In this document: piece by piece, positions 40,301 through 51,412 of the stretch
Layout: each line of letters opens with the position of its first letter
How positions within the stretch are numbered: position 1 is the stretch's first letter
DNA from: Anarhynchus alexandrinus
Lineage: Eukaryota; Chordata; Aves; Charadriiformes; Charadriidae
Length of the DNA stretch: 64,000 nt
Direction of reading: 5' to 3'
Assembly (NCBI GenBank): GCA_008711295.1
Contig: VUYV01000100.1
Span: forward strand, 741,106 to 805,105
The notes under the pieces: generated by a model
What the model saw: only the letters and a program-made list of their open reading frames with translations
Database searches by the model: none
Told to the model about the DNA's origin: nothing
Program-made: the position numbers and the translations under genes

Positions 40301-41260
40301 GCTGCTTTGTTCTGGCTGGGACGCTGGGCTTTCAAAAGCTGAACTTTAGCTGAGAAGCACATAATTTTTTCCAATCTTCTTTCAACATGGGAGAGTACTT
40401 TGAGGAAAAAAAAAAACATCAAAAGATACATAATCCTTTTTGAGGTTGTTTGGGGATTTTCTTTTTATTTTGCATGATTTTATACTAGTAAGATAATTCA
40501 GCCTGACAAATGTATGTAATCTTCTCGGGGTGGTCATTTGAGATGGAAATCCCACTGAGAAAATGAGCCTAAATTGTCCTGTGGTAAAAACTTAGCTTTA
40601 TGACCTTTTAGATCTTCTCTAAACCTTCTCTGCTCACCCCGATATTTATGTATTGAAGATAAATCATAGTGTTAAATAAGGATGTTTAAAAAGCCCCAAA
40701 CAACTGGCTAGTTTTTATGATAACCACTGCTCTCTACAGAAAAGACTGAGGAGTGCTGAGGTGTGCTACGCAGCCTTTAAATCTCTAATAACTGGAGACT
40801 GTTCTCCTTTGGATGAAGATGTAAGGATTGCCTGTTTTGTTCAGTATGTTTTCAATCCACCGCTACGGAAACAATGTCCTTTCTGTCTGATCACAGTGTG
40901 TTTCAAGTATTCCTTGGAAATAAAGGGACTGAAGGATGTAGGTTCTTTTTTTCCCTGTCAGTAGACCATCTCCGCACAACGCTGATGTTTATTAATTAAT
41001 TCACTGCTTCATGATCATCACAACTGAAAAAAGAATCAGGTGAGAGATCAGCTTTGGCTATTCATTACTCATGGTGGGGCATTTACCAGCAGCTTTGAGT
41101 CATCTGCATCCACTTTCATAGTGGTACTTTACATTTCTTGTTCTTGCTCTTCCTGCGAGCTGAGATTGCCCAGTGGCTCTGAATACTGTTTCAGAAGCAT
41201 TTATTCCTTAAAATGTATAAATGAGAAATTAGAGAACAATGCCTGAAAGTTTAGTAAAGT
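28319..41260. other. Repeat-poor non-coding stretch, first part
   Basis: About 13 kb with no gene and no transposon that I recognise. Simple sequence is limited to a GA/A run at 29143-29160, a GA run at 32706-32717, a short TA run near 33008 and an A run at 37141-37150. Frames at 30785-30967 and 37731-38075 (plus) were examined and give no recognisable protein. Blocks around 35.9-36.1 and 39.3-39.5 kb look evenly composed and free of simple repeats, as conserved non-coding elements often do, but this is not testable here. Confidence 0.4.
32502..32535. repeat. Perfect 17-bp tandem duplication
   Basis: CCCTGTTGCTTTTCCAG occurs twice in a row (32502-32518 and 32519-32535) without mismatch, which points to a recent duplication or slippage event. 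Confidence 0.95.
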
Positions 41261-44200
41261 TTTGTGCTGGGTGCTCTAGTGGTTTGCCCACCATGGGCAA
41301 TCATATAAGCAGACTGTCCTTGCCCTTAGAGGTTAGCAGATAAAACAGCGAGAAGTCGAAGGCTGAGATCACTGAGCACTTTGCTAAACACCCTCCTGAA
41401 CTGATTTAGAGAAAGCAGATGTTCCTCAGCCAGAATGTCTTCAGATAACAAAGGGCTAAACACTCCTGAGGACTCAGTATCATGGAGCTAAGTAAAATAA
41501 CTCTTCAGAAATCGATTGATTTTGTACTGCACTGATTCTGTGGCATTAAGCAAGCACCACAGCTGGAACGAGGGAAAACAAAGGGCTAGTCTTCTACCAA
41601 TGGAACCCTGTTGTTAAATAAAGTTCGAATAAATTATCAAAGGGAAAACCCTGAGAGGCCTCTCAAAATCTGCTCTGGAATTTGGTTTTTATGCTTACAG
41701 CAGAAAGACACAGAGCCTGGACTTTTGAGCTCTGGTGCTGAAGAAAGGAGGATGAGGCAGCAACAGACAGTTGGAGAGGCTATAAAACATTTATTTTTTT
41801 TAAATCAAGAAATAAGAAAAAATGGTCAATGTGATTTCATAAAAAACTCCTGGCAGGAAAATTCTCACTCTCTGCATTCAACAAAGCTTGCAAAGTGAAG
41901 TCTTTCTTCTTTCAGCAAATGTGAGGGCTGGTGACATCTGGGTATCTGATGGGAGAGTTTGCAGAGGCATAATCTTGCCATGTCGTTATGGTTGTATGCA
42001 CACTACATTTGTTTTTGCTTTCACTGAGTGCTGAAGGCTGGATGGCTCCAGAGGTAAAGGATGTCTAGTCTTCCAAGAAAGTGAAAGCTGAGTGGGCTTG
42101 GTGTTTCATTGGTTATGTGTAATCAGCCCCAGCAGATTTCTGAGGCACATTAATAATCAGAAAACTGCTGAGCCTCTGGTTGTGTTGACAGAGATGCAAT
42201 TTCTTCCAGCCAAATTCCAGCTTGCACAAGCTTTCTGGTGTTCAATGCTTGTCTCTAATTGCAGATAAAAGGCGTCTCTTCTTCAGCTCTCATGTCACAG
42301 TGGTAGTTATGTGTGAGATCTCCTGCTAAACCCTGCTTCAAAGAGAAGTGAGACAGAGAGCAGATAAACCCCTATCTTTGTAGTTTGCTTACACCACACA
42401 CCACCTCCGGCACCCAGGAGGCTCAAGCATATAGCTAAGAATCAGAATTGGTCCCAACTTTCAACTCTAAACTGCAAGAGCCTACTTGCTAAGCTAAAAG
42501 AGGATCACCTTTGAAGGAAAGCAGGCAACTGAGGAACACAGAAACATCTTTAAAAGTGAAGAATGTCTCCTATAACCAGTTCCCCAGAGCTTTGCTCCAG
42601 GAATTCTGCAGCTCTGAACTTGAGCAAGAATTAGTTCTACCTTTTCTGGAGAAAAATTGAATTTGACCTAGTTGTCTTGCAATGGGTAGGTAGAATTGGA
42701 ATTCAGCCAAGCAAGGATGTGTAAATTAATGAGTGGCAGGATCAGCTGTTGTAAGAACAGTAATTGGGATGAAAGGGTAAGATCAGCATCTTCGCCAGGA
42801 AGCCATATGGGACTAGGAAATAAAAGAGAGAGGCAAACCATTATCTTAGATTAAAAAGGTTGTGGTGTAGTAGTATAGCGTGAAAAAAAAAAATAGTAAA
42901 AGCTAGGAGTTGATAAAAGACAGGAGTTACTGAGGGTTGTCTGGATTATATTCTAGCAAAAATGGAACACTTTTGTTAGGTTATTTTTTGAAAAATTATA
43001 TAACTGTGTGTACAGTATAAGTGTCTAGAGGAGGATAGTTGCAGTTACAAATTCTTTTGCTTCCCCTACTGACCTGTAACATACCATAATTAACTCTTTT
43101 TTCTTATAACATAAGCCTCAAACCTAAAGCTGGCCAACATTTTCTGTCTTTGATGCCATTCGTTTGGATGTCCCATGGCAAATAACCTAATACAGCTAAC
43201 GGTTTCCTCTGGAGGTGACACTGATGCATGCTCTCTCTTTAGCAACTGCAATGCGACCTACAGCTTCCAAGCTTGCATCTTCCTTCTAGCTCTGTCCTCA
43301 AAGCTGCATTTTCTCACAGAGACATGGGTCACTGTTAGTCAGAGAAAAGTAATTATCATGTTCTTGTTGGCTATTAGCTAAATTAATCATGCTTGTGCTG
43401 TGTCTGAGAAAATGGCTTAGCTATAGGCTGTTGCTCTCTGGGGAGGAGACATACTGTTTCTTAATTTTTTTAAAGCCATACATGAATTTATGGTGCAGTA
43501 CTAATTATGGCCAGTCAGTGTATCGTCTTAGTTTGGAGGCATGTGTTGAATGATACCACAAACTCGTGATGATAACATCATGATAACCTCCATGGCAATG
43601 AATCATAATTTTAATTGGCTGGCTGGGCCAACTCTGGAAAGATTTCTCTCCATGGATGCTTAAAAATCCTTCAAAAATTGCAGTAAAACAAATGCTGCAA
43701 GACTCTAAACTTTCCCTAGTCATCCATGGAGTCTCTAAAGCCCTCCTTGATTTTGCAATCTGTTTATGTTAACTTCTTATCCATGTCTATCATTTCCTTC
43801 TTGCCGCCACGGCAAGGTCCTAGCTTGGCTCCCATTCATGCTCTCAGGAAAGCTGATGACTGCATGTGCATTTGAAGCTAATGCTTTCACACGAAAACCT
43901 CCTCTGATTTCAGTGGGAAAGGAGCCATAATGTGGGCTGAATAAAAAGTGATTAACTTCTTCAGAACTTGTCCCAGTTGCTACTTCCTCTTGGCCCTGGT
44001 TCTTTATTTTTACAAGAGATCTAAATCCAGTTTCTTTATGTGTACAGCTAAGGAGTGTACAGTAATCACAACTTGTTGAGTTGTCTGGTACTGGATATGT
44101 CCTGAATGCCAGCTCCAGCTATAAGCAATTACCTGTTTGTGCCTTCTCATGTGTTTTCACAGATCATTCACACTGGATGACTGGAAGTGGAAGCTCTGGC

Positions 44201-47200
44201 AGAACAAAATGAGGAATGACCTGAGCACCAACTCTTTTGATGTGGTAGGCGACTAATCTGCTCTCACGCTAGCATCCTGAAAGCAAATGGAATTTCTGAG
44301 CAGGGAGCTCAGAAAGTGGGATTTTTTTCTGAGCCCAGAGAAAGAAATGAAGCCCACAGTTATCAGTCCTGGGACTGAGGTGGAACTTAGACCTATCGAG
44401 AAATGACACAGCCAGAAAGTACAGCACTAATAGGTGATATGAACAGCCTGATTGTTCATTCTTACTATCTCACTCTACAATAAGCCAAGCTTAATTTTCA
44501 GGCACCAGACAATATTTCTTTGGAAAAGAGGCACAATGTAGAAGTGACCCTCATGCCTCAGTTCTGCATTTGTAGAACAGAAATATTTTTTGCCAAGGGC
44601 CAAGAAAAATATTTAAAAAAATATATCAAGAGAGGGAACACATAACAAACTGATTTCCACGGTTTGTGGTAATGATCTTATTACCCTTTCTATTTGCACT
44701 TATGTACAGACCTTTATATACAGAGATTAAGTCCTTTCCTTGAGGACATCTGAAATCAAAATTTTACTGAGTTTTGTCTGGGGGTCAGCTGCATTGGATA
44801 TCAGACCTGTTCTTTTCCTCCCCATAATGTAATCCCACCTAAAATAGCCTTTCACCTAAATCTGCAGCCACAAAGGACAGCAGTATTTGCTGACTTTAGA
44901 AAGGGATTTTTCAATTCTTTCAGTGATACATTTCTCCTGACCTCACTGCTAGGCAATCACAGCACTTCAAAAGAAGATGATTTCTGCTTTATCACAATAC
45001 CAAGATTTACTTCTGTGCCTTCTTTGTTCAGGCTTTAGGTGCTCATTTCACAGCAGCTGATGAGGATCAAGTAGAGAACCAACAATTTCTGCCTCCTTGG
45101 TCCCTACTGATGCTCGTCTGTTCATATTTTCTGGATCTGACCTTATTTTCCTTCTCTGAAATGTAATGGAAAACCTTGTAGGCCATTCCTAAACTATCAA
45201 GCACCTACACCAACTGTATTCAGGTATTATTTCCGGAGAACTCAAAAGTGTGTGATGCAGGCTAAAAATAATAATAAAAAAAAAAGATGGAAAATTATAA
45301 AAAACCACATGGAGGTGGTGGTGGGGATTGCAAGCTGCAGAACTTGGCTTCCATAGTTTCTACACTTGAAAGCTGCTGTTAAACTGTATGCTATTTTTGC
45401 CTGTGCCACATGGTTCCTGTATGTTTTAGTCAAGTCTCTTAACCCAAATCTTCCACAGCCCATTACTTTTTTTTTTCTTTTTTCCCAGTGTCCAGCTGGC
45501 ACAAGGACATCCTGCACGATCTCCCGATCTCACAGTTTATGATTTAAATGGTATCAAGAACAGAGAACCTTTTTTTTTTTAATATAGAGACACTTCCTGC
45601 GGTCACCATCTCAAAAGCCCCAATGACTTTGTCAGCTGCTTATGTGCGGCGGGATACAGTCATGGTAATCACATTATTGCCTCCTCTTTTCATGCCACAG
45701 GAGACAGATGTGACGGAGTTATATCTAAAAGGAAACCACAGTGCAGGGGTTAACTGTTAAGGGCAGTTTCTATATTGCCAGCCCCTATGGGTGCTTCCCT
45801 GTTACCCAGCAATCACACAGGAAGACTGCTGTTTAGAAATACCAGCTGGTTACTTAAACACATGCACGAGATTTGTGCCATGCAGACAAGCATGCCATTG
45901 GAATTTTTGGACGGAGAGCTGCTAATACTGGATAATAGTGGAGGGCAATTGAGTTGCTATTACCTTTCCTCCTGTGAACTGCAAAACAGATGCAGCTAAT
46001 TCCTGCATTAATTATGGGGAGGATGCAGGAAAGGTCACAGTGCAAATGGGTTATCGTAGTTGTGCCAATAGGCACAAATAACTCTTGCCAGCTAGCAAGC
46101 AGCACTTTGTACTACAAATAACTTATTTGTTTGCTTATAAACTTGCATAGTTAATTTAGTATGGTGGGGAAACTTTAAAGCTACCTCCTATTTCAAGCTG
46201 GCTGGGTCATATAGGCAAGATACAGAATAATGTGCACTAAACACTTTTTCTTTTGTTTTTGATTTACTTCTCATTCAGTTTATCTTTGCTTAACCTGGCC
46301 AAGGTTCAGAATGTAGAGTAAACCCTAAGACATCTTCTATCATTGTGAAGTGCCTTCTAACGATAAGAGCATATAAGAAACTGCTTTTCTGCTCCTGCTT
46401 TGCTCTTACTGCGGGAATGCTGATGCTGAACTTCTGTGTGATCAACAACTCCAGAATTAAGCTTGGTGTACTTAAAATATTCCTACTGCTTATGAATACT
46501 GAGCCCACAGAATATGTGGCAAGATTTAGAAACCGGAGTGTATGTGCGCAGATCTGAGGCCTGTAAACATCTGGTCCATTTGCAAAAAATATCACCCATT
46601 TTGTGCCCAGCAGAGCTTTGATTCATGATATGCTATTAGTTTTATTTATTTAGATTTGAAATACTAAGAGACAGCTTTCTGAGATTATCTTTAAGAAAAC
46701 AGTAACTAAAACCTCATTAGCAATGCAAGTATCCATTTCAAGAGAAAATAAGATAGACATCCAATCATAGGGACTTCTTATTGTTGCCTTCATCACATAT
46801 CCCTCTGCAGAATTCCTCTCCAACTCATGCTTTCACAGTGTTTTTGCGGTATTACCAAATTTAGATTGCTCGAACCATGGTGGAGAGCTGTTTCCAGGAA
46901 ATCTCACAGAAAATGCCCTGACAGCTTTTACAGTACGGAGAATCCTGCCTGGATGCACTGGGTTAAGTGCTGTTGCAGTAGTTAGAGATTTGTTCACTTA
47001 TATTTAAAAGAACATACACATTGATAAAGATCCTTAAACTTTTAATGACTATTCAGTACTGAAAAAAGTCACTGAAGGCTCTATAATAATGATTACTGTC
47101 AGTGGGTTTTTTGCATGTTTTTAATTTGGAACTGCTTGTGTGGACTTTAGAAGTGTTTTGAGATGCATTGCCTTTCAATTATTCATTTTAACTAGTCTCA

Positions 47201-50099
47201 GCTCTCCTTAAGTAGGAGATCATGTGATATTTCTGTTCTTTCATTGTATGATTAAAAAAGCAGAATGACGACAAATAATCATTATTAATAATATTGTGTT
47301 GGTTGATTTAAAATGCTAAATATTTGATTAAAATTTTAGTGTTTGCATTAGAACAAAAGCATTGAAATTCTTCTCACTATCACCACCAATTTCCATCCAT
47401 GTTTAGTGGTGCTTGATCCGTACTGTATTGAATAACATGAAAAAGATCAGTATGTCACGTACTTCTAACGTGAAATTGTGGATTAACAAACACTGATGCT
47501 AGAATTCATCCTGAATCAAGAACTTGGGAACATTCCCACCAACACCCAGCAGTTGGGGTTTTTAAATGTCTTCTGTGACTGCTGATATGACTCTGACTCA
47601 CTGCAAACCAATCTTGTGTTTCATTGTTGCTATCATCATGGTGGTAGCAGAGATTCTAATCTCCTGTGAAAATATTTACAAAGCTTTTCAGTTTTCCTTA
47701 ATACTCTGCTGTGCTGGCCTTATGTTCGATTTTGGAATTTTTTGGATGATAATATATGATCTGATTTTTTTTCCGCCACTTACACAAAAACTTCTTTATT
47801 TTGTGCTTTCAACACTAAGGGCACTAGCTCTAGTTAGAGCAAGGCTTCACATTACAGTTTAATCTGAGAACCTCACACCTGTGGTGGTAAACATCCTTGT
47901 ATATTTGCATGCTTATTCTCACCTCTGCACATAAATGTGTCTTGAAGAGCATTTCATGACCCTCTTTAGGATTTTTTTTCACTTCTTATTTTTTGAAAGA
48001 CTTATTTTCCTTCTGATGTAAGCATGGAAAAGCACCAGTGCACAGGACTCAAGCAGCTTTGCCTGCAGTCTTACTACAAAATAGGTATTACAAGTATGAA
48101 CTTGAGCTCCCAGTTTGAAAGTGTGTAGGATTAAAGTTTGGTGAAGCAAGATTAGAAAGTCTTTTCTGTGGATGGTTCACAGATGTTGATTTTTTTGTTT
48201 TAAGTTAGAGAAGAGTCAAAACAGTGTAAATGAGAATGAGGTACTAATTTTACCCAACATATGGACCTATCAGTTACAAATCTCTCCTCAAACCTATTTA
48301 AACAAATAAAATTAATTTCCTGCAAATTCATAGAGGAAGAACTCTGTTCACACAAGCTCTGTACATCTGAAAATACCTCAATTTGGTCCCATCTGAGATT
48401 GCGGGGTCCTCTCCTCTCTCACTTTGCAGACTTTATTCAGTTTAAAAATGAGCACATCCCTACTAAGACAACCTTGGAGGGAACCACAAAGCAATGTTTG
48501 GAGCTATCTGGTTTCAGAGTTTTATTTTGTGGGGACACAAAATGGGGTCACAGGCAAATTCTACTGATGCAGAAAAGTTCAGATTTTAAGTCTGGGCTGA
48601 AAGGAGGTTGGGGGCTCCCTTCCCATTGCCACTGCAAAGGACCAAGTTGGCTTTAGTTTTAAGAGGAGTACTGAATCTCAGCAGTGGAATGACCAGTGAG
48701 GAAAGGCCTTGCCAGCAGCCATTCATCCTCCTTTCGCTTGTACACTGTGAGCAACAGCAGGACCCCAGTTCAAAGCTAAGGGTCATTCCTTCCAAATGGA
48801 CCTTTGGCAAGTGTAGGGGCTGGACTTCTGTAGCTGCTGACCTTTCAAAGGAAGACCTGGGGAAGATGAAGAGAGCAGGGTTATGTAGTTTCTTGCCAGC
48901 TGAATTTTTTATCACTCTGGAGTCAGCTACAACAGAAGTATTTATTATCTGCAGCTGAATTTGAATGTAGCCGGAGAAAGGAACAGAGTGGGGATGGGCC
49001 CACGGGCTGCACAGGTTTCTTACCAGTTTTGACACCATAACTTGCACATAGTGTGCTCTTAATTGAATGTAACCATGGAGTTCCTAGGAATAGAGTTGAT
49101 GTAGGAACTGGACAAAGATCTAGGACAGTCTTGGACTCAGGTCAACAGACTAGATTTCAGGTGATCTGTGTTTTGAAATACACGTCCTGGGTAACCTTTG
49201 GAAAAAGCAGAATTTCTTCCAATTGTAGTTCTCAGTCTTCAGTGTGCTGTGCAGTGTGCCATTGCCTTTGTTCTATGTTTTTTTTTCATTTATTTGTCAA
49301 AATCATAAGCAATTTCTAAACTGGTGTACAAACTCCACCCCTCTAGAGGTTTCCTGTCTTTTTTCTGTGCCCTACTCACAGGAGCAGGCTCCTGGAGACA
49401 GGGACTACCTGCTATGCATTATCAGGAATCGATGACTCTTGAGGCTTCTGTGCTTGTGTAATGCAAATAATCATCTTTTCAAGGTATCCATCAAACCAGT
49501 TTTGACCTTAACCTGACCTGAATTTTAAGTCAGCTCCTCAAAGTAACCAAATTCTTGTCTACAAATACTTCCATGTTAACAATTTATTGAAAATCCCTCA
49601 ATCTGATACAAGGGCCTTTCTCTTCTCTTCCCCCTCTTTTCCAGTGCCCTCCCCCCAGCTCTCCTCAGACTCTATTTTGGGCAAGTAAATGCAGCTTTTC
49701 ACTGAAAAGCAGTAAAATCCCACCCAGACAAAATTGATTTCAATTGAGTGACACCAGTGTAAAACTGCAGTGAGTCAGGAAGTGAATCAGAAGGCACAGA
49801 TTTGATAGACAAAGAAAAGCACGTCAAATGAATGATGTAAATTGGATTAGAGTGATCTCTTTCTAAAGAACTAGCTGTCAGAATTATGGAAGAAGTACAA
49901 ATGGAGCAAACACTGAAAATAATTCAGTAGAGCAAGGAGAAAAAGATGCTATTCATCATTCAGCCCTTTATTACTGAATTTGCTGAAATATGATTCAGAA
50001 TGGGATTATGCTATATGTATTTTCCTTTCTTTTTGCTTTTTAAAATGAACAAAATGTAATAATTACACAATGGCAAGATACTAGCACAGTGGGCCTCTG
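41261..50099. other. Repeat-poor non-coding stretch, second part
   Basis: About 9 kb without a recognisable gene. A faint ancient-repeat resemblance lies at 41265-41345. Frames at 47566-47862 and 48586-49047 have no recognisable product. The region at about 45.6-46.1 kb is evenly composed, with several palindromic and TAAT-like words, and is a candidate non-coding regulatory block (inference only). Confidence 0.4.
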
Positions 50100-50298
50100 C
50101 GTCCTATTCTGAGGTCTGGGACTCACTTGATGTGTGATTGGGCAAACTCTATAATTGTTTCGTGCTCCAATTTATCTACAGAGAAGAATAATAGAGCTTA
50201 ACTGCCTCAAAAAGGGTGCATTACTCATCTTCATTTTGTGTTTATTAAGTGCCTTGAGATTCTGGTATGAAAGGTGCAGTAAGTTCAAAATATTATTA
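50100..50298 (+). mobile_element. MIR-type SINE, old
   Basis: GATGTGTGATTGGGCAAACTC, then GTGCTCCAATTTATCTACAG and AGAATAATAGAGCTTA, follow the MIR core order (GTGTGACCTTGGGCAAGTC, GTGCCTCAGTTTCCTCATCTGT, AATAATA). The LINE-derived 3' end is also visible as AAGTGCCTTGAGATTCTGG and ATGAAAGGTGCAGTAAG, matching AAGTGCTTTGAGATC...GAAAGGTGCTAT, and is followed by a TATTATTAT tail. Non-autonomous and long inactive. Divergence is high but the full motif order is present. Confidence 0.82.
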
Positions 50299-50427
50299 TC
50301 CCAATGAAAGTGAAGACATTTTTTAAAGTTGGTAGGAGCTATAATTATGCTTATTTAGTATCAGGAAAAAGCAACCACCTTCCAAAATGAAATAATTGTC
50401 TTTCCAGTTTAATATTGGCTCCTTTAC

Positions 50428-50628
50428 CCTTTCTTCCCCTTCCATGGTGCTGTCTCTGTAGTTGGCAGGCTCTAGTTCCCAAATGTTTCTACTGCCACAT
50501 GAAGTTAAGACACCACTCAGTAAGAAAAAGCCACTCAATACCACAGCAGTGAAGTGAAGCTGAGGCTTCCTCTGCCTGCACATCTTTCCCACCTTAGGGG
50601 AACAGGTCCAAAAGAAAACGTACCTCAA
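50428..50628 (-). CDS. Weak candidate: first coding exon of a secreted or membrane protein
   Basis: I do not recognise this protein. The minus-strand frame starts at 50628, with a second, better placed ATG at 50583. From that ATG it reads MCRQRKPQLH, then a hydrophobic stretch FTAVVLSGFFLLSGVL, then TSCGS: the basic, hydrophobic and small-residue layout of a signal peptide, or alternatively a type II membrane anchor. A polar region ending TMEGEER follows. Directly after it the minus strand has AGG|GTAAAG (GT at 50427-50426), an acceptable splice donor. Against it: the frame is short, the upstream DNA is AT-rich with no promoter-like GC patch, no second exon was found, and such frames occur by chance. 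Confidence 0.17.
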
Positions 50629-51372
50629 AAGTAAAAAGATAAATAAAAAATCACCACCCTAAAAAGTCTCCCAGTTTCAGCAGTCTCTATCAACAGTGAC
50701 AGAAGCTTTCTTTGATCATTTTTTTTATTAAGCAGTGGCCATTCATATCATGGAAACATGATAAGCCAAACATACTGGCCTGTGGTTGTCGGAGTGGAAG
50801 TTTGATTCAGCTGGTGTGGAAAGGATAAAAAATAGAAAAAGGAAGGTAGAGGAGGAAATTTATTTTGAAGTTATTTTATTAACTTTATTGGAGTTTCACG
50901 AGACATCAGAGTAAATTGTCATGATTTCACCATTGTCTTTACACTCACCTTCACATATCTGTGGGCAGTCACAGGGGGCTGCTTTTCTAACTGCCATTTA
51001 TAAAGTTGTGCTCCAAGTCAACTACCAGCACTGTGGCTTATAAGGAACGTGTAAGAAAAGAAAATGCAAATATTACACCTTGTGTTCTTAATTTCCTGTT
51101 AATGTGGAGCTGAAGTGCACTGTGTAGGAGCTGTTATTGGTGAGCTGGGAATGACTGCCTGGCCTTGCTCTAGTTGCTGACTGCAGGCTGCAGGACCCAG
51201 ATGAGGTGTGTAAACTAGTGTGAATTACACAATCGCAGGCAGGGTGTGAGTTAAAAGAGTTGCAGAAGTTGCTCTTTTGCAACACACAAGAGGATGTGAG
51301 AAAGTGTGAAGGTGTAAATTAAAGAAGTCTCCTATATTAACCTGCACCTTTGCCAAGTAAGATGAGCCAACT

Positions 51373-51412
51373 TTAGACTCCTTCACACTCACTTAGACTC
51401 AATCACACCCAC
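51373..51412. repeat. Imperfect 20-bp tandem duplication
   Basis: TTAGACTCCTTCACACTCAC is followed directly by TTAGACTCAATCACACCCAC, with three mismatches in 20. Confidence 0.85.

Noticed and set aside
47566..47862. 98-codon frame with several hydrophobic segments
   Set aside because: The T-rich plus strand favours hydrophobic codons; there is no family resemblance.
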